This document shows, in pieces, positions 46,501 to 57,349 of a DNA stretch of 64,000 nt. Every line of letters begins with the position of its first letter. Position 1 is the stretch's first letter. The position numbers and the translations under genes were made by a program. The stretch is from Haliclystus octoradiatus (Eukaryota; Cnidaria; Staurozoa; Stauromedusae; Haliclystidae). Below the pieces are notes generated by a model. It was given only the letters and a program-made list of their open reading frames with translations. It ran no database searches and was not told the origin of the DNA. The stretch is from contig OU744450.1 in assembly GCA_916610825.1 (NCBI GenBank), positions 16,060,267 through 16,124,266 on the forward strand, written 5' to 3'.

Positions 46501-47548
46501 GAATTCCCTTGGGAATTAGGCATTGTTTTTTCTCATTTTTCATTCCCAAGGGAATAAAGAATTGTTTTTGGTCATTTGAAGCTGTTTTTGTGAAATTCGA
46601 ATTCCCTTGGGAATTAGGCATTTTTTTTCTTCTTATTTTTCATTCCCGATTGAATTGAGCCTTGTTTTTGGTCGTTTTGAACTGTTTTTGTAAAATTAGA
46701 ATTCCCTTGGGAATTGGGCATAGTTTTTGAACATTTTTCAATTCAAAGGGAATCGAACATTATTTTTGGTCGTTTTAAGCTGTTTTTGTAAAATTCGAAT
46801 TTCCTTAGGAATTAGGCATTATTTTTGTACAATTTAAGCTGTTTTTGTGAAATTCGAATTCCCTTGGGAATTAGGCATTGTAATTGGTCATTTTGGGCTG
46901 TTTTTGTAAAATTCGAATTCCCTTGGGAATTAAGCATTGTTTTTGGTCATTTGAAGCTGTTTTTGTAAAATTCGAATTCCCTTGGGAATTGGGCATTGTT
47001 TTTGGTCATTTTGAGCTGTTTTTGTAAAAGTCGAATTCCCTTGGGAATTAGGCATTGTTTTTGGTCATTTTGAGCTGTTTTGTAAAATTCGAATTCCCTT
47101 GGGAATTACGCATTGTTTTTTCTCATTTTTCATTCCCAAGGGAACGAAGCATTGTTTTTGGTCATTTTAAGCTGTTTTTGTAAAATTCGAATTCCCTTGG
47201 GAATTAAGCATTGTTTTTGTCACTTTGAGCTGTTTTTGTAAAATTCGAATTCCCTGGGAATTAGGCATTGTTTTTGGTCATTTTGAGCTGTTTTTGTAAA
47301 ATTCGAATTCCCTTGGGAATTGGGCATTGTTTTTGGTCATTTCGAGCATTTTTTGTAAAATTCGAATTCCGTTGGGAATTAAGCATTGTTTTTTCTCATT
47401 TTTCATTCCCAAGGGAACAAAGCATTGTTTTTGGTCTATTTAAGCTGTTTTTGTAAAATTCGAATTCCCTTTGGAATTAAGCATTGTTTTTTCTCATTTT
47501 TCATTCCCAAGGGAACTAAGCATTGTTTTTGGTCATTTTAAGCTGTTT
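43565..47548. repeat. 3,984-bp higher-order repeat, copy 1
   Basis: Matches 47,549-51,532 at a constant 3,984-bp offset. It begins with GATCGG, a 52-bp unit and GTTATTATAAAATTC, continues through super-units, and contains the diverged island 44,937-46,900. Differences seen by eye are few: GG at 43,588-43,589 against AA, G45,577 against C, A46,698 against C, GA at 46,953-46,954 against TG, and T47,500 against A. Such closeness implies very recent duplication or conversion. Confidence 0.88.
44937..46900. repeat. Diverged-monomer island (copy at 48,921-50,884)
   Basis: The units here are the most diverged in the window. Examples are TTCCATTGGAAATTAGG, a second core AATTCCCAAAGGAATT at 44,981-44,996 and 46,434-46,449, CATTGTCTTAATC, TTTTGAACTGTCCTTG, TTCCCGATCGAATTGAGCC near 45,405 with a GATTG form near 46,646, TTCAATTCCAAGGGAAACG near 45,500, CATTATTTTTGGACAATTT near 45,580 and TGTAATTGGTC near 45,650. 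The last two types also occur at 3.6-6.0 kb. The 59-bp framework can still be followed throughout, so this is old satellite and not foreign DNA. Confidence 0.85.
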
Positions 47549-50500
47549 TTTGTAAAATTCGAATTCTCTTGAAAATTAGGCATTGTTTTTGATCGGTTTA
47601 AGCTGTTTTTGTAAAATTCGAATTCCCTTGGGAATTGTTTTTGGTCATTTTGAGCTGTTATTATAAAATTCGAATTCTCTTGGGAATTGGGAATTGTTTT
47701 TGGTCGTTTTAAACTCTTTTTGTAACATTCGAATTCCCTTGGGAATTGGGCATTGTTATTGGTCATTTTGAGCTGTTTTTGTAAAATTCGAATTCCCTTG
47801 GGAATTAGGCATTGTTTTTGGTCATTTTGAGCTGTTTTTGTAAAAGTCGAATTCCCTTGGGAATTGGGCATTGTTTTTGGTCATTTTGAGCATTTTTTGT
47901 AAAATTCGAATTCCCTTGGGAATTAAGCATTGTTTTTTCTCATTTTTCATTCCCAAGGGAACAAAGCATTGTTTTTGGTCATTTGAAGCTGTTTTTGTAA
48001 AATTCGAATTCCCTTGGGAATTGGGCATTGTTTTTGGTCATTTTGAGCTGTTTTTGTAAAAGTCGAATTCCCTTGGGAATTAGGCATTGTTTTTGGTCAT
48101 TTTGAGCTGTTTTGTAAAATTGGAATTCCCTTGGGAATTAAGCATTGTTTTTTCTCATTTTTCATTCCCAAGGTAACAAAGCATTGTTTTTGGTCATTTT
48201 AAGCTGTTTTTGTAAAATTCGAATTCCCTTGGGAATTAAGCATTGTTTTTGTCATTTTGAGCTGTTTTTGTAAAATTCGAATTCTCTTGGGAATTAGGCA
48301 TTGTTTTTGATCGCTTTAAGCTGTTTTTGCAAAATTCGAATTCCCTTGGGAATTAAGCATTGTTTTTTCTCATTTTTCATTCCCAAGGGAACAAAGCATT
48401 GTTTTTGGTCATTTCAAGCTGTTTTTGTAAAATTTGAATTCCCTTGGGAATAAAGCATTGTTTTTGGTCATTTGAAGCTGTTTTTGTAAAATTCGAATTC
48501 CCTTGGGAATTGGGCATAGTTTTTGGTCATTTTGAGCTGTTTTTGTAAAAGTCGAATTCCCTTGGGAATTAGGCATTGTTTTTGGTCATTTTGAGCTGTT
48601 TTGTAAAATTCGAATTCCCTTGGGAATTAAGCATTGTTTTTTCTCATTTTTCATTCCCAAGGGAACAAAGCATTGTTTTTGGTCATTTTAAGCTGTTTTT
48701 GTAAAATTTGAATTCCCTTGGGAATTAAGCATTGTTTTTGTCATTTTGAGCTGTTTTTGTAAAATTCGAATTCTCTTGGGAATTAGGCATTGTTTTTGAT
48801 CGCTTTAAGCTGTTTTTGCAAAATTCGAATTCCCTTGGGAATTAAGCATTGTTTTTTCTCATTTTTCATTCCCAAGGGAACAAAGCATTGTTTTTGGTCA
48901 TTTTGAGCTGTTTTTGTGAAATTCGAATTCCATTGGAAATTAGGCATTTTTTTTTCTCATTTTTAATTCCCAAAGGAATTAAGCATTGTCTTAATCATTT
49001 TAAGCTGTTTTGAACTGTCCTTGTAAAATTCGAATTCCCTTGGGAATTAGGCATTGTTTTTTCTCATTTTTCATTCCCAAGGGAATAAAGAATTGTTTTT
49101 GGTCATTTTAAGCTGTTTTTGTAAAATTCGAATTCCCTTGGGAATTAAGCATTGTTTTTGTCATTTTGAGCTGTTTTTGTAAAATTCGAATTCTCTTGGG
49201 AATTAGGCATTGTTTTTGATCGCTTTAAGCTGTATTTGCAAAATTCGAATTCCCTTGGGAATTAGGCATTGTTTTTTCTCATTTTTCATTCCCAAGGGAA
49301 TAAAGAATTGTTTTTGGTCATTTGAAGCTGTTTTTGTGAAATTCGAATTCCCTTGGGAATTAGGCATTTTTTTTCTTCTTATTTTTCATTCCCGATCGAA
49401 TTGAGCCTTGTTTTTGGTCATTTTGAGCTTTTTTTGTAAAATTCAAATTCCCTTGGGAATTGGGCATAGTTTTTGGTCATTCTTCAATTCCAAGGGAAAC
49501 GAACATTATTTTTGGTCATTTTAAGCTGTTTTTGTAAAATTCGAATTTCCTTAGGAATTACGCATTATTTTTGGACAATTTAAGCTGTTTTTGTGAAATT
49601 CGAATTCCCTTGGGAATTAGGCATTGTAATTGGTCATTTTGGGCTGTTTTTGTAAAATTCGAATTCCCTTTGGAATTAGGCATTGTTTTTTCTCATTTTT
49701 CATTCCCAAGGGAATAAAGCAATGTTTTTGGTCATTTTAAGCTGTTTTTGTAAAATTCGAATTCCCTTGGGAATTAGGCATTGTTTTTATCATTTTGAGC
49801 TGTTTTTGTAAAATTCGAATTCCCTTGGGAATTAGGCATTGTTTTTGGTCATTTTGAGCTGTTTTTGTAAAATTCGAATTCCCTTGGGAATTAAGCATTG
49901 TTTTTGTCATTTTGAGCTGTTTTTGTAAAATTTCTAATTCTCTTGGGAATTAGGTATTGTTTTTGATCAGTTTAAGCTGTTTTTGTAAAATTCGAATTCC
50001 CTTGGGAATTGTTTTTGGTCATTTTGAGCTGTTTTTATAAAATTCAAATTCTCTTGGGAATTGGGCATTCTTTTTGGTCGTTTTAAGCTCTTTTTGTAAC
50101 ATTCGAATTCCCTTGGGAATTGGGCATTGTTTTTGGTCATTTTGAGCTGTTTTTGTAAAATTCGAATTCCCTTGGGAATTACGCATTGTTTTTGGTCATT
50201 TTGAGCTGTTTTTGTAAAATTCGAATTCCCTTGGGAATTGGGCATTGTTTATTCGCTTTAAGCTGTTTTTGCAAAATTCGAATTCCCTTAGGAATTAAGC
50301 ATTGTTTTTTCTCATTTTTCATTCCCAAGGGAACAAAGCATTGTTTTTGGTCATTTTGAGCTGTTTTTGTGAATTTCAAATTCCATTGGAAATTAGGCAT
50401 TTTTTTTTCTCATTTTTAATTCCCAAAGGAATTAAGCATTGTCTTAATCGTTTTAAGCTGTTTTGAACTGTCCTTGTAAAATTCGAATTCCCTTGGGAAT

Positions 50501-51532
50501 TAGGCATTGTTTTTTCTCATTTTTCATTCCCAAGGGAATAAAGAATTGTTTTTGGTCATTTGAAGCTGTTTTTGTGAAATTCGAATTCCCTTGGGAATTA
50601 GGCATTTTTTTTCTTCTTATTTTTCATTCCCGATTGAATTGAGCCTTGTTTTTGGTCGTTTTGAACTGTTTTTGTAAAATTCGAATTCCCTTGGGAATTG
50701 GGCATAGTTTTTGAACATTTTTCAATTCAAAGGGAATCGAACATTATTTTTGGTCGTTTTAAGCTGTTTTTGTAAAATTCGAATTTCCTTAGGAATTAGG
50801 CATTATTTTTGTACAATTTAAGCTGTTTTTGTGAAATTCGAATTCCCTTGGGAATTAGGCATTGTAATTGGTCATTTTGGGCTGTTTTTGTAAAATTCGA
50901 ATTCCCTTGGGAATTAAGCATTGTTTTTGGTCATTTTGAGCTGTTTTTGTAAAATTCGAATTCCCTTGGGAATTGGGCATTGTTTTTGGTCATTTTGAGC
51001 TGTTTTTGTAAAAGTCGAATTCCCTTGGGAATTAGGCATTGTTTTTGGTCATTTTGAGCTGTTTTGTAAAATTCGAATTCCCTTGGGAATTACGCATTGT
51101 TTTTTCTCATTTTTCATTCCCAAGGGAACGAAGCATTGTTTTTGGTCATTTTAAGCTGTTTTTGTAAAATTCGAATTCCCTTGGGAATTAAGCATTGTTT
51201 TTGTCACTTTGAGCTGTTTTTGTAAAATTCGAATTCCCTGGGAATTAGGCATTGTTTTTGGTCATTTTGAGCTGTTTTTGTAAAATTCGAATTCCCTTGG
51301 GAATTGGGCATTGTTTTTGGTCATTTCGAGCATTTTTTGTAAAATTCGAATTCCGTTGGGAATTAAGCATTGTTTTTTCTCATTTTTCATTCCCAAGGGA
51401 ACAAAGCATTGTTTTTGGTCTATTTAAGCTGTTTTTGTAAAATTCGAATTCCCTTTGGAATTAAGCATTGTTTTTTCTCATTTATCATTCCCAAGGGAAC
51501 TAAGCATTGTTTTTGGTCATTTTAAGCTGTTT
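47549..51532. repeat. 3,984-bp higher-order repeat, copy 2
   Basis: Direct tandem partner of 43,565-47,548. Its end leads into a third partial copy: CTCTTGAAAATTAGG near 51,550 lies 3,983 bp after its position in copy 2. The match continues with one monomer missing (offset 3,924) at 51,746-52,170. Confidence 0.88.
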
Positions 51533-52953
51533 TTGTAAAATTCGAATTCTCTTGAAAATTAGGCATTGTTTTTGATCGGTTTAAGCTGTTTTTGTAAAAT
51601 TCGAATTCCCTTGGGAATTGTTTTTGGTCATTTTGAGCTGTTATTATAAAATTCGAATTCTCTTGGGAATTGGGCATTGTTTTTGGTCGTTTTAAACTCT
51701 TTTTGTAACATTCGAATTCCCTTGGGATTTAGGCATTGTTTTTGGTCATTTTGAGCTGTTTTTGTAAAATTCGAATTCCCTTGGGAATTGGGCATTGTTT
51801 TTGGTCATTTTGAGCATTTTTTGTAAAATTCGAATTCCCTTGGGAATTAAGCATTGTTTTTTCTCATTTTTCATTCCCAAGGGAACAAAGCATTGTTTTT
51901 GGTCATTTGAAGCTGTTTTTGTAAAATTCGAATTCCCTTGGGAATTGGGCATTGTTTTTGGTCATTTTGAGCTGTTTTTGTAAAAGTCGAATTCCCTTGG
52001 GAATTAGGCATTGTTTTTGGTCATTTTGAGCTGTTTTGTAAAATTCGAATTCCCTTGGGAATTAAGCATTGTTTTTTCTCATTTTTCATTCCCAATGGAA
52101 CAAAGCATTGTTTTTGGTCATTTTAAGCTGTTTTTGTAAAATTCGAACTCCCTTGGGAATTAAGCATTGTTTTTGTCATTTTGAGCTGTTTTTGAAAAAT
52201 TCGAATTCCCTTGGGAATTAAGCATTGTTTAAGGTCATTTTGAGCTGTTTTTGAAAAATTCGAATTCTCTTGGGAATTAAGCATTGTTTTAGGTCATTTT
52301 GAGCTGTTTTTGAAAAATTCGAATTCCCTTGGGAATTAAGCTTTGTTTTAGGTCATTTTGAGCTGTTTTTGTAAAATTCGAATTCCCTTGGGAATTTGGC
52401 ATTGTTTTTGGTCATTTTAAGCTGTTTTTGAAAAAATTCGAATTCCCTTGGGAATTAGGCATTGTTTTTGGTCATTTTGAGCTGTTTTTGTAAAATTCGA
52501 ATTCCCTTGGGAATTGGGCATTGTTTTTGGTCATTTTGAGCATTTTTTGTAAAATTCGAATTCCCTTGGGAATTAAGCATTGTTTTTTCTCATTTTTCAT
52601 TCCCAAGGGAACAAAGCATTGTTTTTGGTCATTTGAAGCTGTTTTTGTAAAATTCGAATTCCCTTGGGAATTGGGCATTGTTTTTGGTCATTTTGAGCTG
52701 TTTTTGTAAAAGTCGAATTCCCTTGGGAATTAGGCATTGTTTTTGGTCATTTTGAGCTGTTTTGTAAAATTCGAATTCCCTTGGGAATTAAGCATTGTTT
52801 TTTCTCATTTTTCATTCCCAATGGAACAAAGCATTGTTTTTGGTCATTTTAAGCTGTTTTTGTAAAATTCGAATTCCCTTGGGAATTAAGCATTGTTTTT
52901 GTCATTTTGAGCTGTTTTTGTAAAATTCGAATTCTCTTGGGAATTAGGCATTG
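51314..52953. repeat. 1,640-bp repeat, copy 1
   Basis: GGTCATTTCGAGCATTTTTTG near 51,318 followed by TTCCGTTGGG recurs 1,640 bp on, near 52,958. GGTCTATTTAAGC and CTCTTGAAAATTAGG do the same. Inside it a shorter segment (about 51,715-52,170) repeats at about 52,441-52,895, 726 bp away. A one-unit loss relative to the 3,984-bp repeat lies near 51,720. Confidence 0.78.
52180..52440. repeat. Cluster of GAAAAATTC-tailed monomers
   Basis: Four to five successive units have the tail TTTTTGAAAAATTC instead of TTTTTGTAAAATTC, and AAGGTCA or TAGGTCA in place of TTGGTCA. The same subfamily appears at about 29,890-29,925, 30,300-30,335, 31,040-31,140, 36,280-36,375, 58,760-59,010 and 61,390-61,640. It forms the only long runs in which 98-bp units are absent. 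Confidence 0.82.
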
Positions 52954-53830
52954 TTTTTGGTCATTTCGAGCATTTTTTGTAAAATTCGAATTCCGTTGGG
53001 AATTAAGCATTGTTTTTTCTCATTTTTCATTCCCAAGGGAACAAAGCATTGTTTTTGGTCTATTTAAGCTGTTTTTGTAAAATTCGAATTCCCTTTGGAA
53101 TTAAGCATTTTTTTTTCTCATTTATCATTCCCAAGGGAACTAAGCATTGTTTTTGGTCATTTTAAGCTGTTTTTGTAAAATTCGAATTCTCTTGAAAATT
53201 AGGCATTGTTTTTGATCGGTTTAAGCTGTTTTTGTAAAATTCGAATTCCCTTGGGAATTGTTTTTGGTCATTTTGAGCTGTTATTATAAAATTCGAATTC
53301 TCTTGGGAATTGGGCATTGTTTTTGGTCGTTTTAAACTCTTTTTGTAACATTCGAATTCCCTTGGGAATTAGGCATTGTTTTTGGTCATTTTGAGCTGTT
53401 TTTGTAAAATTCGAATTCCCTTGGGAATTGGGCATTGTTTTTGGTCATTTTGAGCATTTTTTGTAAAATTCGAATTCCCTTGGGAATTAAGCATTGTTTT
53501 TTCTCATTTTTCATTCCCAAGGGAACAAAGCATTGTTTTTGGTCATTTGAAGCTGTTTTTGTAAAATTCGAATTCCCTTGGGAATTGGGCATTGTTTTTG
53601 GTCATTTTGAGCTGTTTTTGTAAAAGTCGAATTCCCTTGGGAATTAGGCATTGTTTTTGGTCATTTTGAGCTGTTTTGTAAAATTCGAATTCCCTTGGGA
53701 ATTAAGCATTGTTTTTTCTCATTTTTCATTCCCAATGGAACAAAGCATTGTTTTTGGTCATTTTAAGCTGTTTTTGTAAAATTCGAATTCCCTTGGGAAT
53801 TAAGCATTGTTTTTGTCATTTTGAGCTGTT
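52954..53830. repeat. 1,640-bp repeat, copy 2 (partial)
   Basis: Matches 51,314-52,190 and includes the same CCCAATGGAAC core variant (near 53,732, also near 52,092 and 52,818). It has CATTTTTTTTTCTC near 53,108 where copy 1 has CATTGTTTTTTCTC. Similarity is lost where the GAAAAATTC cluster of copy 1 begins. Confidence 0.75.
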
Positions 53831-56800
53831 TTTGTAAAATTCGAATTCTCTTGGGAATTAGGCATTGTTTTTGATCGCTTTAAGCTGTTTTTGCAAAATT
53901 CGAATTCCCTTGGGAATTAAGCATTGTTTTTTCTCATTTTTCATTCCCAAGGGAACAACTCATTGTTTTTGGTCATTTTAAGCTGTTTTTGTAAAATTCG
54001 AATTCCCTTGGGAATTAAGCATTGTTTTTGGTCATTTGAAGCTGTTTTTGTAAAATTCGAATTCCCTTGGGAATTGGGCATAGTTTTTGGTCATTTTGAG
54101 CTGTTTTTGTAAAAGTCGAATTCCCTTGGGAATTAGGCATTGTTTTTGGTCATTTTGAGCTGTTTTGTAAAATTCGAATTCCCTTGGGATTTAAGCATTG
54201 TTTTTTCTCATTTTTCATTCCCAAGCGAACAAAGCATTGTTTTTGGTCATTTTAAGCTGTTTTTGTAAAATTCGAATTCCCTTGGGAATTAAGCATTGTT
54301 TTTGTCATTTTGAGCTGTTTTTGTAAAATTTGAATTCTCTTGGGAATTAGGCATTGTTTTTGTTCGCTTTAAGCTGTTTTTGCAAAATTCGAATTCCCTT
54401 GGGAATTAAGCATTGTTTTTTCTCATTTTTCATTCCCAAGGGAACAAAGCATTGTTTTTGGTCATTTTAAGCTGTTTTTGTAAAATTCGAATTCCCTTTG
54501 GAATTAAGCATTGTTTTTTTCATTTTGAGCTGTTTTTGTAAAATTCGAATTCTCTTGGGAATAAGGCATTGTTTTTGATCGGTTTAAGCTGTTTTTGTAA
54601 AATTCGAATTCCCTTGGGAATTGTTTTTGGTCATTTTGAGCTGTTATTATAAAATTCGAATTCTCTTGGGAATTGGGCATTGTTTTTGGTCGTTTTAAGC
54701 TCTTTTTGTGAAAGTCGAATTCCCTTGAGAATTAGGCATTGTTTTTGGTCATTTTGAGCTGTTTTGTAAAATTCGAATTCCATTTGGAATTGGGCATTGT
54801 TTTTGGTCAATTTGAGCTGTTTTTGTAAAATTCGAATTCTCTTGGGATCTAGGCATTGTTTTTATCGCTTTAAGCTGTTTTTGCAAAATTCGAATTCCCT
54901 TGGGAATTAAGCATTGTTTTTTCTCATTTTTCATTCCCAAGGGAACAAAGCATTGTTTTTGGTCATTTTAAGCTGTTTTTGTAAAATTCGAATTCCCTTG
55001 GGAATTAAGCATTGTTTTTGGTCATTTGAAGCTGTTTTTGTAAAATTCGAATTCCCTTGGGAATTGGGCATTGTTTTTGGTCATTTTGAGATGTTTTTGT
55101 AAAAGTCGAATTCCCTTGGGAATTAGGCATTGTTTTTGGTCATTTTGAGCTGTTTTGTAAAATTCGAATTCCCTTGGGAATTACGTATTGTTTTTTCTCA
55201 TTTTTCATTCCCAAGGGAACAAATCATTGTTTTTGGTCATTTTAAGCTGTTTTTGTAAAATTCGAATTCCCTTGGGAATTAAGCATTGTTTTTGTCATTT
55301 TGAGCTGTTTTTGTAAAATTCGAATTCCCTTGGGAATAGGGCATTGTTTTTGGTCATTTTGAGCATTTTTTGTAAAATTCGAATTCCCTTGGGAATTAAG
55401 CATTGTTTTTTCTAATTTTTCAATCCCAAGGGAACAAAGCATTGTTTTTGGTCATTTTAAGCTGTTTTTGTAAAATTCGAATTCCCTTAGGAATTAAGCA
55501 TTGTTTTTTCTCATTTTTCATTCCCAAGGGAACAAAGCATTGTTTTTGGTCATTTTAAGCTGTTTTTGTAAAATTATAATTCTCTTGGGAATTAGCCATT
55601 GTTTTTGATCGGTTTAAGCTGTTTTTGTAAAATTCGAATTCCCTTGGGAATTGTTTTTGGTCATTTTGAGCTGTTAATATAAAATTCGAATTCTCTTGGG
55701 AATTGGGCATTGTTTTTGGTCGTTTTAAACTCTTTTTGTAACATTCGAATTCCCTTGGGAATTGGGCATTGTTTTTGGTCATTTTGAGCTGTTTTTGTAA
55801 AATTCGAATTCCCTTGGGAATTAGGCATTTTTTTTGGTCATTTTGAGCTGTTTTTGTAAAATTCGAATTACCTTGGGAATTGGGCATTGTTTTTGGTCAT
55901 TTTGAGCATTTTTTGTAAAATTCGAATTCCCTTGGGAATTAAGCATTGTTTTTTCTCATTTTCCATTCCCAAGGGAACAAAGCATTGTTTTTGGTCATTT
56001 GAAGCTGTTTTTGTAAAATTCGAATTCCCTTGGGAATTGGGCATTGTTTTTTCTCATTTTTCATTCCCAAGGGAACAAAGCATTGTTTTTGGTCATTTTT
56101 AGCTGTTTTTGTAAAATTCGAATTCCCTTGGGAATTAAGCATTTTTTTGAGATTTTGAGCTGTTTTTGTAAAATTCGAATTCTCTTGGGAATTAGGCATT
56201 GTTTTTGATCGCTTTAAGCTGTTTTTGAAAAATTCGAATTCCCTTGGGAATTGGGCATTGTTTTTGGTCATTTTGAGCTGTTTTTGTAAAAGTCGAATTC
56301 CCTTGGGAATTGGGCATTGTTTTTGGTCATTTTCCATTCCCAAGGGAACAAAGCATTGTTTTTGGTCATTTGAAGCTGTTTTTGTAAAATTCGAATTCCC
56401 TTGGGAATTAAGCATTGTTTTTGGTCGTTTTAAACTCTTTTTGTAACATTCGAATTCCCTTGGGAATTGGGCATTGTTTTTGGTCATTTTGAGATGTTTT
56501 TGTAAAAGTCGAATTCCCTTGGGAATTAGGCATTGTTTTTGGTCATTTTGAGCTGTTTTGTAAAATTCGAATTCCCTTGGGAATTACGCATTGTTTTTTC
56601 TCATTTTTCATTCCCAAGGGAACAAAGCATTGTTTTTGGTCATTTTAAGCTGTTTTTGTAAAATTCGAATTCCCTTGGGAATTAAGCATTGTTTTTGTCA
56701 TTTTGAGCTGTTTTTGTAAAATTCGAATTCCCTTGGGAATTAGGCATTGTTTTTGGTCATTTCGAGCTGTTTTTGTAAAATTCGAATTCCCTTGGGAATT

Positions 56801-57349
56801 GGGCATTGTTTTTGGTCTTTTTGAGCATTTTTTGTAAAATTCGAATTCCCTTGGGAATTAAGCATTGTTTTTTCTCATTTTTCATTCCCAAGGGAACAAA
56901 GCATTGTTTTTGGTCATTTTAAGCTGTTTTTGTAAAATTCGAATTCCCTTGGGAATTAAGCATTGTTTTTGGTCATTTGAAGCTGTTTTTGTAAAATTCG
57001 AATTCCCTTGGGAATTAAGCATTGTTTTTGTCAGTTTGAGCTGTTTTTGTAAAATTCGAATTCTCTTGGGAATTAGGCATTGTTTTTTCTCATTTTTCAT
57101 TCCCAAGGGAACAAAGCATTGTTTTTGGTCATTTTAAGCTGTTTTTGTAAAATTCGAATTCCCTTGGGAATTAAGCATTATTTTTTCATTTTGAGCTGTT
57201 TTTGTAAAATTCGAATTCTCTTGGGAATAAGGCATTGTTTTTGATCGGTTTAAGCTGTTTTTGTAAAATTCGAATTCCCTTGGGAATTGGGCATTGTTTT
57301 TGGTCATTTTGAGCTGTTTTTGTAAAAGTCGAATTCCCTTGGGAATTAG
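53831..57349. repeat. Mixed super-unit region
   Basis: Only satellite. Local landmarks are GGGAACAACTCATTG near 53,951, GGGATCTAGGCATTG near 54,845 (recurring near 63,130, about 8,285 bp away), GTTAATATAAAATTC near 55,673, a GAGATTTTGAGC variant near 56,149 and the hybrid junction at 56,318-56,345. The minus strand at 55,939-56,487 happens to be open for 182 codons, which I treat as chance in repeat DNA. Confidence 0.78.
56318..56345. repeat. Second hybrid junction, GGTCATTTT joined to CCATTCCCAAGGG
   Basis: As at 22,150-22,170, an ordinary monomer head (GGGCATTG, T5, GGTCATTTT) runs into the flipped-core half of a 98-bp unit, skipping the CTCA seen in normal fused units. The core entry CCATTCCC matches the variant near 55,963, so that unit or a close relative is the likely parent. 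Confidence 0.72.

Noticed and set aside
44937-46900. Diverged stretch first suspected of being an inserted transposon or gene fragment
   Set aside because: GCATTG, the T runs, AAGCTG and the core can be followed through it at 59-bp spacing, and there are no terminal repeats, target-site duplications or long frames. It is old satellite.
56131-56165. GCATTTTTTTGAGATTTTGAGC thought to be a rearrangement junction
   Set aside because: It aligns to an ordinary 58-bp unit with a lost G and a TC-to-GA change, with no switch between unit types.
55939-56487. Open frame of 182 codons on the minus strand, the longest in the window, plus dozens of 60-117 codon frames on both strands
   Set aside because: They are translations of the satellite. 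The unit lengths 59, 98 and 58 are not multiples of three, so one frame cycles through all three readings of the same repeat, and single-base length variants shift it freely. Frames start and stop at variant bases, with no conserved domain and no conserved length.
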